From NCBI RefSeq assembly GCF_029931775.1, contig NC_079312.1, positions 115,938,872-116,002,871 of the forward strand: DNA of 64,000 nucleotides. Reading direction: 5' to 3'. Shown here in pieces: positions 32,931 to 43,139 of the stretch (position 1 is the first letter of the stretch; every line of letters begins with the position of its first letter). Under the pieces are notes generated by a model that ran no database searches, was not told the DNA's origin, and saw nothing but the letters and a program-made list of their open reading frames with translations. Position numbers and translations under genes: made by a program. The DNA comes from Euleptes europaea. Its lineage: Eukaryota > Chordata > Lepidosauria > Squamata > Sphaerodactylidae.

Positions 32931-34162
32931 CAGGGTTGCCAACCTCCAGGTACTGGTCACACAACAAGTTAGCCTGCTGTCAAGGATAATGGCAAACGAA
33001 TAGGACAGCAAAGAATAAATCAAACTACCACCTATCTATGTAACAACGTGATAATATTCAACAATGAAATACATACAAATATTACAATGGTGAGAAACAC
33101 AAATAGGAAATAAATTCCATAGAACATTTACTGTGGACAGTACAATGAAAGTCCCAGAAAGGTAAATCCAAGTAAGATGAAGTTCAATAAGGGCTGTAAT
33201 TGCCAAAGCTGATCTTCTAGCAAGCCTTGAAATAAATTGCTGTGTGGCTTTGTTCTTTATACTTGGACTTCATGGTTCCCTTGAGCCTGTACCGGGCAAC
33301 AGATACAGGGATCCGGTATTCTCCTGTTTCGATTAACAAATCTTCTTCAGGAAGCACTAATAAATATGGGGAACATTATTTTCTTAAAAATACAATCCAA
33401 ATACTATGTACCAATAACAAAATATTGTTATACTTATTATAAATACAATAATAATGCATAAATACTAGGTATTTCTAGTTCCCCCTTTTCTTCTTTCAAT
33501 AAGAGATTTTATCACTCCAACATGTGAACTGACTACATAGCAGTCCGTGTGTAAGCAGCAGTATTTATGCATTATTATTGTATTTATAATAAGTATAACA
33601 ATATTTTGTTATTTGTGTGCATTTTTGTCTACCCAGGAAGAGCGACCGTTCATGCCAAAATTGACGGCTACAGAGTGAGGCATTCTATACCCACCCTTGA
33701 AGGACTATTTACTGTCTACTCTAATCCTGGAGTCTTTGCTGTTGTAGAATTCTTTGAATCCGTAACAGAGTTATCTTTTGTACATCTGAAAGTTGGAGAA
33801 TGTCTTAGTGAGTGTTTGAAATGGTTCCGATTGTTTCTGATTGAAATTGTGTGTTTGTGTGTCATTTTGCCTTAATTTCCACTTTTGGTGTTTGCACTTG
33901 TTGTTATATAATATAACTGCATTTTGATACGTTGTTGTGAGTTGTTACTGTTCTTTTGTACGCAACCTCCAGGTACTAGCTGAAGATCTCCTGCTATTAC
34001 AACTGATCTCTAGCCGATAGAGATCAGTTCACCTGGAGAAAATGGCTGCTGTGACAATTGGACTCTGTGGCATTGAAGTCCCTCCCCTCCCCAAACCCTC
34101 CCCTCCTCAGGCTCCTTCCCCAAAACCTCCCACCAGTGGTGAAGAGGGATCTGGCAACCCTA
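32931..34162 (+). mobile_element. hAT-like MITE split by a 1-kb PLE insert
   Basis: Begins CAGGGTTGCCAACCTCC and resumes at CAACCTCCAGGTACTAGC (33963), ending TGGCAACCCTA. Flanks TCCCCCCA (32923-32930) and TCCCCCCT (34163-34170) match at 7 of 8. Confidence 0.8.
32955..33962. mobile_element. PLE-type insert with head-to-head halves, 15-bp TSD
   Basis: Flanked by CAACCTCCAGGTACT (32940-32954, 33963-33977). The left third is in inverse orientation and carries, on -, CTGAAGA...GAAAC (33340 to about 33320), the hammerhead-like core. A perfect 54-bp inverted repeat (33413-33466 and 33560-33613) joins the halves. The right part reads + and ends in AT-rich sequence resembling other PLE ends here. 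Confidence 0.6.
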
Positions 34163-34717
34163 TCCCCCCTTTGTGACAATAATGAGGGGAAAACAGCCTC
34201 CAGATACCTGCAACTTCACAGTAGTAGCTGGAGGAAGCGGGGGAGAGACTGGAGAGTAGATGGGAGTTGTGAATCATGCTGTGGGAAAACCAGAGGAGGA
34301 GATAAAGAGACATGTGTGTGTGTGTGGGCTCTCTTGTTGCTGTTCCTTCAGTGGCCCAATCTCTTGCCCAGCCCCCTGCAGTGCCTCACTGCCCTCTACC
34401 TGCTGTTTGAGATGTCCTGCACTGAGCCCCTTGCCGCCAACCTCTTCACCACTATCTGCCATCTTCACGTATCTCCTCAACCCAGGACCCTCTGAGTGCA
34501 CAGCTTCAACCTCCTGCTCTGGCCCAGCTGTCAGAGGAGGAAGAGATGAAAGACCATTTGCTTGGGGTTCGTAGTGGGGGCAGCTGCTGGAATAGATGGG
34601 TACCAAGGTCATAGTTTGCCTATGGCACCAAAAACATTGAGCCAACCTTGGATCGATCACTGTACAAAGTAAATTTGGACTTATGGGTCACAATACCAAA
34701 AAGGTTGTGAATCACTG

Positions 34718-34838
34718 CAAACTGCAATCAGTTTGTAAGACCTGAGCAAGACTGTTAATGAAGGGATGTTTTGGAGGTCATTAATTCATAGGGTCGCCAT
34801 ATGCTAGAAGCGACTTTACTGCACATAACACACACTGT
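34718..34838 (+). mobile_element. BovB fragment, right part of a split copy
   Basis: ATCAGTTTGTAAGACCTGAG, TTTGGAGGTCATTAATTC, GGGTCGCCAT, GAAGCGACTT and a CACATAACACACAC tail, as at the end of the BovB copy at 46800. Confidence 0.8.
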
Positions 34839-34939
34839 TGCTTCCCACTAGGCCCGTGGTGGCGAACCTATGGCATGCATGCCAGATCGGGCACTCAGAG
34901 CCCTCTCTGTGGGCACGTGCGCCGTCGCCCCACCACAGA

Positions 34940-35640
34940 GTTCTGCTCTGCAAATGTGGGGAGAGCGCAGGCGACTTGTCCCGGCTGCAGTAGAAGAAAG
35001 GAGAGAGGTTCCTGTCTGTCTGCCCTTCCCACTCTTAAAGGGCCAGCTGAACAAGCAGCTCTCCTCCCACCCCACCCCTTCTGGCTCTCTTCTCCCCTGC
35101 TTGGGCAGCAAACGCGGGGAGAGCGCAGGCGACTTGTTCCTGGCTTCAGCAGGAACAAGTCCTTCCCCTGTCTGTCTGCCCTTCCCACTCTTAAAGGGCC
35201 CGCTGAACAGGCTGCAGCAGGAGAAAGGAGAGAGGCAAAAAGGCAATCTCAAATCCCTGGGTTGCTCTTGGGGCGCACGCTGCTCCTGTTTGCATTCTTG
35301 CTCCTGTTTGCATTCTTGCATTCTTGCAAATTCTGGCTCTCTTCTCCCCTGCTTGGGCAGCAAACGCGGGGAGAGCGCAGGTGACTTGTCCTGGCTTCAG
35401 CAGGAGAGAGAGGTTCCTGTCTGTCTGCCCTTCCCATTCAAAACGGTCCGCTGAACAAGCAGCTCTCCTCCCACCCCACCCCACCCCTTCTGGCTCTTTT
35501 CTCCCCTGCTTGGGTAGCAAACGTGGGGAGAGAGCAGGCGACTTGTCCAGGCTGCAGCAGGAGAAAGGAGAGAGGCAAAAAGGCAATCTCAAATCTCTGG
35601 GCTGCTCTTGGGGCACACGCTGCTCCTGTTTGCATTCTTG
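34940..35640. repeat. GC-rich tandem/interspersed repeat inside the hAT
   Basis: Three to four imperfect units of about 150-190 bp, each with GGGGAGAGCGCAGG (or AGAGAGCAGG), GACTTGT, CTGTCTGTCTGCCCTTCCCA and CTCTCCTCCCACCCC. The 120-190 residue open frames on both strands arise from this composition. Confidence 0.85.
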
Positions 35641-35652
35641 CCTAATGACTCT

Positions 35653-36468
35653 CAGGGGGATTTTTCACGGAGATTTGCTGCGGTTTCGATTCTGATTTGC
35701 GTTGGTGCAAATTTTTGGTTATTCATTGCAGCTCCGGATTTTTTCGGATTGAGCAATTAAAGCTGCGTTATAAGCGCAGCAAGTCAAACCACTTTTGAGC
35801 CATTCTTTCCTGTTGGTGCGCGTTTTGTGGCTCAGAGGCCCATGAAGAATTGTTTGCTTCGGTTCCGCTGCCCCTGCAGTCTGTGGCAACACCACGGACT
35901 ACAAAGGACACCGTGAAATACACATTAGCTTAGGAGTTGAGCTATTCCTTCACGCCCCCCTCCTTCTCGGGGAGTGGTCTCACTTCACTCAGTAAAAGAT
36001 AGATTGCAAACAAACAAATGAAAACATACTTGTCGCCATACACCACCATCCTTTTTTGGGAACGACACGTTTCCACAGGGGCGGTACTCATATTCCCAAA
36101 AAAACCTTTGACATAGATGGGCTGTCGTATGCAAATGTGTTAGTTGGCTTGGAGTCAGCTGGACCAGAAAGCGGCAACACCCAGCAAGAATACAAGGGAG
36201 GGAGCGACATCTACTGGCCAGATGGAGCGATGCAGCAGTATGGGCAAAGAGGGCGGGGGGTGGGCAGAGTTTGGGGCAGTTAGGCACGAGCTGAATACAA
36301 GGGAAGAGAGAAAACAGGGGCATAATACTGCATGGTTCTTACCATGAAAAACTAAAACTGCTTTGGAAAGGCAGGGGAAAATCCGCAGCCATGAAAAACA
36401 AATTAAAAACGGGGGGTTTTTTTGCTCCACGGCAAAAGAGAAGCAAAATCTATCGTGAAAAATGCCCC
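35653..36468. mobile_element. Possible nested inverted-repeat DNA element
   Basis: Left end AGGGGGATTTTTCACGGAGA and inverted right end AGGGGCATTTTTCACGATAG match at most positions over about 20 bp. No target duplication was found, so the borders are provisional. Confidence 0.5.
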
Positions 36469-37302
36469 TCACTGTTAACCAGCCCACTGAGCCTAGTGCC
36501 TTCCCCGCACCTTTTTTAGACGTGGTGATTTTAATCTCTTCCACACACACCCCAAGTTTGGTTTTTGAAATGCATGTGATAGGAGTGTGCAAAGGGGTTT
36601 GCTCTGACCCATAAGGATGCCTCCTTGGCCCCAAAACTGTGTAATGTCGGTTTTTATATCTGTTTAGTGTTGGTTTTTATCTCTCCCCCCCCCCAAAAAA
36701 GGTTTGCTTTTCAAAGGCATGTGGTATAAGTGTGCAAAAGGGTTTGCTGAGACTTTTAAAGATGCTTCCTTGGCCCAAAGTCTGTTTAGTATTAACTTTT
36801 ATCCCTCTCCCCCCCAAAAAAGGTTTGCTTTTCCAAATGCATATGGTAAAAGTGTGCAAAGGAGTGTGCAAAGCATATAAAGCTCTGTTATTGTGTTTTT
36901 CTTTTAAGACAAAAGATGTTAATGTATGAGTTGTTTTTTCTAAACTAAAGCCTCAGTATTCAGGTTAAATTGCTGTGTTGGCACTTGGCGATAAATAAGT
37001 GGGTTTTGGGTTGCAGTTTGGGCACTCCGTCTCTAAAAGGTTTGCCATCACTGCACTAGGCCAACAACTCCATCCATTTTTTCTCTCTTAATCTATTTTA
37101 TGGTGTGGCACTTAAAGTGAGTTAAACTTAACATGCTGGTTTAAGGGATTTAGTAGCAATCTAGTGCTCATCCAGTTGATTAATTCAAGGATAGGTTTAC
37201 AACCTCAGATTCTGACAGTGCCATTTTAAGACGAGTTACACCTTTCTAAGCCAGTTATCTTCAATGGATTTAGAATGGCGTGATTCTGTTTAGGATGGTA
37301 AA

Positions 37303-37543
37303 TTAAGGTATTTTATGCCTAGCTGCTTCCCTCGCCATCACCCCTCCAAAGACTTTTGGTCTTTGTTGTGATTATGCATGCTGTTTCAGTGATCTGTTTT
37401 ATCTTGAATTTGAAAATGCGGACAAAACACAGGGGGAGAGCGAGGTGACCTCTGCCGGTCGGAAACAGCATGCACAATCACAACAAAGACCCGAAGTCGT
37501 CGGAGGGGTGACCACAAGGGAAACAGCCATGCATAAAAGGCCT
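37303..37543. mobile_element. Foldback MITE with ~90-bp terminal inverted repeats
   Basis: The left arm (TTTTATGCCTAGCTGC, CACCCCTCC, GATTATGCATGCTGTTTC) is mirrored by the right arm (GAAACAGCATGC, GGAGGGGTG, AACAGCCATGCATAAAA) with a 60-bp centre. A partial relative is at 12725. Confidence 0.7.
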
Positions 37544-37619
37544 CAATTGCCTTTAAGCCTCTCGTGTACTAGTTATATGAATGTTGCTTGATCATTGCTA
37601 ATGCAGCAAATAAAGAGAA

Positions 37620-38118
37620 ACTTTGTAATTTAAAAGAGCATTGTTGCTAGTATTTTTAACATACTGTCTCTTCAAAAAATATAAGATGTAAGAATACATA
37701 ATAGACCCCTCCCCCCTCCCCCATTGTGACTTCCAGTTTAGTATATCTATCTGTCTTTCCAATTTTTGTAGTCTTTTTGTATTTGTTTGTATTTTGGAAA
37801 GTTCTGAATTATATATATTTTCTGTGGGTAGCCGTGTTAGTCTGTCTGCAGTAGTAGAAAAGAGCAAGAGTCCAGTAGCACCTTAAAGACTAACAAAAAT
37901 ATTTTCTGGCAGGGTATGAGCTTTCTGAAGAAAGTGAGCTGAAGAAGAAGAAGTGAGCTGTGGCTCATGAAAGCTCATACCCTGCCAGAAAATATTTTTG
38001 TTAGTCTTTAAAGTGCTACTGGACTCTTGCTCTTTTCTACTCATATATTTTCTGTATATATGTTTTTCTATATTTATCATTATGCATTAAAACAAAAATA
38101 TAATAAAGGAAAAAAAGA
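37620..38118 (+). mobile_element. L1-like 3' end, split by a palindromic insert
   Basis: AT-rich sequence resembling the L1 3' UTR at 20400-20512, ending AATATAATAAAGGAAAAAAAG. Interrupted at 37826-38042. The family call is moderate because no coding part remains. Confidence 0.45.
37826..38042. mobile_element. Palindromic element with hammerhead-like core, 13-bp TSD
   Basis: Flanked by ATATATTTTCTGT at 37813-37825 and 38043-38055. Arms reading GCAAGAGTCCAGTAGCACC and AGACTAACAAAAATATTTTC recur inverted on the other side, with the centre CTGAAGA...GTGAGCTGTGGCTCATGAAAGC. GUGAGC/GCUCAU can form the stem between CUGAAGA and GAAA. Same family as 62333-62545. Confidence 0.7.
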
Positions 38119-38819
38119 GCATTGTTGCCAGTGTAGGTATTTCTGCTGGAAAAGTTTGGACTTTGGTTTACTTTTGATGACAGAGTTCCATGAGAATGTG
38201 CTGACACTCAAAGCCAGCACAAATTGCTATTCCTATGCATTTTGGTGCCCATAATCCAACCCAAATAAATGATCAGACACACATGTGAGAATGAGGCTTT
38301 TCAGTGGTATATTTAGTGGCATGGTATCTCCGGCATAGGATATGGAATGGTATAGTATAGCCCAGTGGTTGGCAAACTCATTAGTCAAGAGAGCCAAATA
38401 TCAACAGTACAACCATTGATATTTCTTTTGAGAGCCAAATTTCTTAAACTTAAACTATATAGGTAGGTACACTGTTTATTAACTTAATAAACTTTAATTA
38501 AAGTTTTAAGTCTTAATTAAACTATAGGTACACTGAATAAAACTTGATATCATACTTAATAATGATCGTATTTATTGATAAAAATTAAATTGTAAGTAAG
38601 GTATCCATAAAATTAAATCATGACAGTGACTGACAAACACTTAATGTGAACAATGGCCTTGCATCTCCTTGGAAAGTTTGGGTAAATCAGGTTTGTATGT
38701 TGTTGTTTTTAATTTTAGGCATGATTCCAGGTTCTCATCAATAAGACGACTTCTCAATTTACTCTTGAAAAAGATTGTTTGCATGAATATGTAGAACCGA
38801 AAATGGAAAGAACAGCAAA

Positions 38820-39285
38820 CACTAGTAGAGGAAGGGAGGGGGGAGAAATGGAGAAAGGAAGGAAGGAACTGGGAAAGGAAAGAAGGAAGAAAGAAAGGGA
38901 GAGGGATGGAGAAAGAAAGAGAAAGGAAGGAAGGAAGGAAGGAAGGAAGGAAGGAAGGAAGGAAGGAAGGAAGGAAGGAAGGAAGGAAGGAAGGAACTGG
39001 GAAAGGAAAGAGAAGGAAGGAACTGGGGAAGAAAGGATGAAAGGGAGGAAGGATGGAAGGAAGGAAGGAAGGAAGGAAGGAAGGAAGGAAGGAAGGAAGA
39101 GTGGGGGGAGGGACAGAGAGAAAGAAAGGAAGGAAGGGGGAAAGGAAAGAGAAGGAAGGAACTGGGGAAGAAAGGATGAAAGGGAGGAAGGATGGAAGGA
39201 AGGAAGGAAGAGTGGGGGAGGGACAGAAAGAAAGGAAGGAACTGGGAAAGGAAAGAGAAGGAAGGAACTGGGGAAGAAAGGCAGC
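38820..39285. repeat. (GGAA)n purine-rich satellite
   Basis: Long GGAA runs at 38925-38995 and 39050-39100, interrupted by a repeated unit (GGAACTGGGGAAGAAAGGAT). Confidence 0.95.
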
Positions 39286-39299
39286 CTGGAGCTGGACTT

Positions 39300-39960
39300 T
39301 TGGGAGCCGCCTGAGGGGACGAGGAGGAGGAAGGCGGTGAGGAGGAGAGGTTACCCCTTCCAAGTGGGCCAGTGATTAAGGCGCGAAATCCGCCCCCTGC
39401 CCTGGAAGTTCCCCAGCAAGATCCCGGCCGGGCAAGACGCGGCCTGCGCGGGGGGCGGGAAGGCGATGCGCCGGACTGGCTCCAAACTCTCAGTCTGAGG
39501 CGCGGGGAGGGCGAAGCGAGCTTGGTCCTGGCCCAGGAAGCATTGTCGCCTTCCCCGCCCGGGGCCAGGCGGAGCCAACAGGAGGAGGAGGAGATGGGGG
39601 TGAGAGGTCGCCCAGCTCCGGTCGCCCATAGAGACAGAGGAGGGAAGGCGGCGGCCAAAACGAGGACCGGACAGCCACGCCTCACTCCTCGCGGTGGAGA
39701 GAAGGAAGGGGGGAGGGAGGGAGGGAGGAGCCCCCTCTCTGCCAAACCAAGGCGCGCAGCCAGGCAGCAAGAAAAGACGGGGGGTGGCAGCTGAGGGGCT
39801 CTTGTCGTTCTCCGGCCGCTGCCGCCATGGTGGGAGGCGGGGACGGTGCTGGGGTGAGAAGGAGGAAGGGCCACTCCTTCCTCTCTCGGAGACCCTCCCG
39901 CTGCTTCAGCCGACCTAGGGCGCTGCTTCTGCACGTGGGAAGAGCCGCACTCAGGGGCCC
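39300..39960. other. CpG-rich core of the hAT element
   Basis: Dense CG dinucleotides (GACGCGGCCTGCGCGG, GGCGATGCGCCGG) and GC-box-like GGGGCGGG near 39453. No exon or start with known protein is found. It may act as a CpG island, but nothing shows that it does. Confidence 0.5.
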
Positions 39961-40004
39961 AAAGAGCCACTTGCGGCTTGGGAGCAGCGCTTTTGCGACC
40001 CCTG

Positions 40005-40180
40005 GTATAGCCTGATCTCGTCAGATCTTGGAAGCTAAGCTGGGTCAATACTTTGAAGAGAGACCTCCAAGGAGTATTGCAGGAAGGTAATGGCAAACCA
40101 CCTCTGCTTAATCACTTGCCTTGAAAACTCCACCAGGGGTAGCTATAAGTCGGCTGCAACTTGACAACACTTTACACACA
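40005..40180 (+). repeat. 5S rRNA-derived SINE with BovB-type tail
   Basis: CCTGATCTCGTCAGATCTTG, GAAGCTAAGCTGGGTC and GAGACCTCCAAGGAGTA follow the internal-promoter half of 5S rRNA. The tail GGTAATGGCAAACCACCTC...CTTGCCTTGAAAA...CGGCTGCAACTTGAC is BovB-like. The hAT at 38363 lies at its left side. It is a SINE, not a 5S gene. Confidence 0.85.
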
Positions 40181-41280
40181 TCTGTGGAATGAGGCCATAA
40201 TCCTGTGTTTGTTTGTACGGATGCACTTTAGCTGATTCACTACAGAATGCAAATTGGGGTAGGGACCTAATGGGGACCTAATTGGGAGGGACCTAATGTG
40301 TCTTGCCAGGTTGTCTTTCCTCCTTTTCAATAATCCCTCTCTTTTCGGAATGAATTTGGTTTTTTCCACTTTTGACAAATCAAAGGACTAAAATTAAACT
40401 TTGGTATCATTAACATAAAGACTGTCAAATTTTTCCTCTGCTCTCAGCCTCCTAAGAGACCTCTGTGTTCCATCTGGCATTAAAAAGACATTTGATCAAC
40501 TACTGGTTTTTAGGTTTTCAACTGGATGGCTTTCATTTTTTTAATCTTCTTCCCAAAGTCCAAGGGTACAATTTGATACTAGCCACAGCAAGTGTCCAGG
40601 ACAGTCAGGCATCTGTCCAAGATGCAGACATAGGCCATAAAATCATTGCCCGAAAGATATCCCCCTCAACTTTTTTTTAGTATCTAGACTGATGAAGAAT
40701 TCTGGAGAACTCAAAAGCTTTGTTATTTTAATTGGTCTCAAAATACATTACATAGCTTTTATTTTAGGATTTTACAATGGATTATGTGACTACCTATGAT
40801 AATGTCTACCATGATAATAAGAGGGTACAGAAATTATAACTGCTGTTTCTGCCCTGTCTTTGAGACCCTTTTGGAGAAAGTTAGGCTAAAATGAATGAAT
40901 GAATGAATGAATGAATGAATGAATGAATGAATGAATGAATTGGCCTCCTACTGAGAGGCCATCTTGGGACTTCAGGCAACATATTGTCACTTATATTGAT
41001 AATGTCCTACACTTCATTGAGGAAAGGAGTGGCCTTCTTCTGGCCTAATTCTTCCTGCATCTTATGTGGCTCTTCCTCCAATGGAAGCCTAAGCTTCCTC
41101 CAGTCTAAGGTTGGATACATGCTGCTGTCCTCACAGAAAAGTTGCAAACCCTACTACAAACATGGAGTGGCAGCAGTGCCCTACTGGCTCTGCAATGGTC
41201 CCAATTTCTCATCTCTAGGGATCTTACTATGCCTGAAGGAATTCAGGGAAAGACTCAAACATTAGGCTCTTCTACAATTA
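40181..41280. other. No gene recognised between the two resistin genes
   Basis: Non-coding; contains an (AATG)n microsatellite at 40890-40940. No further resistin exon was found here. Confidence 0.5.
40890..40940. repeat. (AATG)n microsatellite
   Basis: About 12 uninterrupted AATG units. Confidence 0.97.
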
Positions 41281-41288
41281 TAGATGCT

Positions 41289-41294
41289 TTTATT
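41289..41294 (-). terminator. Poly(A) signal of RETN-like 2
   Basis: AATAAA on the - strand, 37 bases past the stop codon. Context CTCAATAAAAGCATC matches RETN-like 1. Confidence 0.85.
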
Positions 41295-41330
41295 GAGCAC
41301 AGTAGCTACAGCCAAACAGCCAGTATGCTT

Positions 41331-43073
41331 CTAAGACTCCATCAAACCTAATTTGCAACACTGGGCAGAAGTCCAGTCAATGTTCTGGCACTGGCAGTGA
41401 CAAGCAGTATTACCACGGATATCCCAGGACCCACAAGCCATGCCACAGGCACAGGAAGTGGCCTTGTAACCTAGGGTGGAAAGAAAGAGGTTAGAGGGAA
41501 AGGAAGCAGAAGACTTCACTCTGTCCTCAATTCCCAGCTCTTAATTCTCTCCCAGATGAAGCTCCCCCTCCAGCATATGACTCACCTGAAGGACAGGAGA
41601 CATTGGCCCCACGTGAATTCACACTGGTACAAGTAATATCAAGTTTTGATAGGACTGAAGTCACTGCAAGGTGAGACAGCAGGTACTTTAATCACAGTCA
41701 CCCTTAAGTACATAAGTGCAGCCTTGATGGGTCAGACTAATGATCCATCTAGTCCAGCATTCTGCTTCTCTCTATGGTATAGGGTTGCCAACCTCCAGGT
41801 ACTAGCTAGAGATCAGTTCACCTGGAGGAAATGGCCACTCTGGCAATTGGACTCTATGGCATTGAAGTCCCTCCCCTCCCCAACCTTGCCCTCATCAGGC
41901 TCCGCCCCCAAAACTTCCCGCAGGTGGTGAAGAGGGACCTGGCAACCCTACTGTAGTAGACCAAGATGCACAGTCTGTTAATCTGAATGAGTGCCCACAA
42001 TCTCCAGTATTGCAGGTGAGGGAGGGAAAGTCCTTACTCAAGTAGAGTACTACTTGAGTAACTATGCAGAAACTATGAAAGAAATTCACTGTCATTCCCA
42101 AAACAGAAACCACACCGAAACTACTCTGGGCCCTGCCTGTTCTGGCCATGAAAATCACATTTGCATGTGTTTGCTTTATCCTTTATAGCAGACCAAATCA
42201 GTTCAGCCATGACAAATATAGCAAATTGAGCATGGTCATCTTCAGGCTGCTGATATTACGTTCCCCTTTCTTCCTTGGGGTCCTGCATGCAATACAGAGC
42301 ACGAAAATGGGGGGGGGTATTTATTTATTTTCATACTTCTAGCCCTCCCTCCCTCAGCCAGGCTCAGGGCGGGTTACAACATTAAAATTTTACAATATAA
42401 CAATAAAACAATAAAATATATATAACCATAGAACAACCCCAATTAATTTAAAAGATGGTCGCCGTATATAAGTGCTTACTGTATCCACCCCCAAATAGAT
42501 CATAAGCTGGGGAGTGAGGGGTAGGGACAAGAAGAGAGGCAGAGAACAGCTATGTGCCTTATTCAAAAGCTAAAAAGCTATCCTGAGTGAGATTGAGCTA
42601 GGCACAATAAAAGAGCTTTTCTTCTCTGATCTGGACCACAGAGGGGGGGCAGAGTAAATCTGGACCTTTCAGGACCTTGCCAGCACAGCAAATAAGTAAT
42701 ATGTTGTGCTGGTGGGGCAGGAAGGAAAGAGGGGGTATGTGGGGCTGGAGGGGTCCTTGGAGTGGACTTCCTGTCCTCAGCAAAACCCCACACAGCTTCA
42801 TCCCTTCCCGCAGCACCAGGTCTTCCCATTCCAACACTCTAACCACTACACAATATTGGCTCTAAACCACTTCTCCCAAATCTCCAGGAATTTCCCAAGC
42901 TGAAATTGGCAACCTTAGTTCTCACACAGCAGAATACCTAGTGCTTCAGTGGATGACTTGATCATCAGGTTAATCACATTATCAACTGTACACGACTGGG
43001 TGCATGACTGAGCACGTGTGTACTGAGAAGGGATCAGCACTGCAAACAGCAGGAATATGGCGACCTTCATCAT
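41331..43073 (-). CDS. RETN: Resistin-family secreted protein (RETN-like 2), 3 coding exons
   Basis: Coding exons on the - strand are 43073-42938, 41663-41586 and 41470-41331. Acceptors are CTCTACAG, CTTGCAG and CACCCTAG; donors are GTATTC and GTGAGT; all joins are phase 1. The product is 117 residues: signal peptide [15 protein letters not shown], mature start near [11 protein letters not shown], then [33 protein letters not shown] and IDWTSAQCC, with the tail KLGLMES. It has 12 Cys, one more than RETN-like 1, because the N-terminal Cys is doubled (CTQSC). The last-exon products match at 27 of 42 positions, so the pair is not recent or has diverged fast. Probably secreted as disulfide-linked multimers. 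Exact orthology to RETN or RELM genes is open. Confidence 0.93.
41718..41768 (+). repeat. Fragment of an interspersed repeat (CATCTAGTCCAGCAT family)
   Basis: GATGGGTCAGACTAATGATCC and ATCTAGTCCAGCATTCTG. Fuller relatives are at 44440 and 59585. Confidence 0.55.
41780..41950 (+). mobile_element. hAT-like MITE, in RETN-like 2 intron 2 (between coding exons 1 and 2)
   Basis: Starts TAGGGTTGCCAACC, ends TGGCAACCCTA; about 40 bp of the hairpin half is lost. Flanks CTATGGTA and CTGTAGTA match at 6 of 8. Confidence 0.88.
42315..42455 (-). repeat. L2/CR1-like LINE 3' end
   Basis: Reverse of the common tail: TATTTATTTATTTTCATAC then CAGGCTCAGGGCGGGTTAC. Confidence 0.6.
42880..42917 (-). repeat. Short end of the hAT-like MITE family
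   Basis: CTCCAGGAATTTCCCAAGC and TTGGCAACCTTAG resemble the variant end seen at 4357. It lies 20 bp from the exon-2 donor of RETN-like 2. Confidence 0.5.
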
Positions 43074-43139
43074 CTTGGTGCAGAACTTCCTGTAGAGAAA
43101 ATAACGACAAGCCATCATATATTGTGCCATGCCATAACT

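Larger units (their letters stand above)
32778..34717. mobile_element. Non-autonomous hAT-like element inside BovB
   Basis: Ends CAGCGTTTCCCAACCTG and, inverted, CAGTGATTCACAACCTT (34717 back). These resemble the CAGTGGTTCCCAACC ends of Charlie-type hATs. No matching 8-bp duplication is evident. It holds the MITE and PLE insert below and no transposase. Confidence 0.65.
34854..37053. mobile_element. Large non-autonomous hAT element with exact 8-bp TSD
   Basis: Inverted ends CCGTGGTGGCGAACCTATGG and CAGTGATGGCAAACC (read back from 37053). Flanked by CACTAGGC at 34846-34853 and 37054-37061. The first 700 bp are GC-rich tandem blocks, and a second inverted-repeat element seems nested at about 35653-36468. 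No transposase. Confidence 0.9.
38363..40004. mobile_element. Large non-autonomous hAT element with exact 8-bp TSD
   Basis: Ends CAGTGGTTGGCAAACTC and, inverted, CAGGGGTCGCAAAAGCG; flanked by GTATAGCC at 38355-38362 and 40005-40012. The left part is AT-rich, the middle is a ~470-bp purine-rich GGAA repeat, and the right 650 bp are GC- and CpG-rich. It sits at the edge of a 5S-derived SINE. The 240-424-residue open frames inside are low-complexity artefacts. Confidence 0.9.

Noticed and set aside
33567-33875. 102-residue open frame
   Set aside because: It starts inside a perfect inverted repeat of a PLE-type insert and has no recognisable domain.
34848-35695. Overlapping 97-194-residue open frames
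   Set aside because: They come from GC-rich tandem repeats in a hAT element; several frames are open at once.
40005-40080. 5S rRNA gene
   Set aside because: Only the internal-promoter half resembles 5S and it continues into a BovB-type tail, so it is a SINE.
38641-40096. Open frames of 198-424 residues on both strands
   Set aside because: They are translations of the GGAA satellite and CpG-rich block inside a hAT element, with overlapping frames on both strands and no known domain.
42915-42937. Read-through end of RETN-like 2 exon 2
   Set aside because: It crosses the GTATTC donor; the paralogue splices at the same position and phase.
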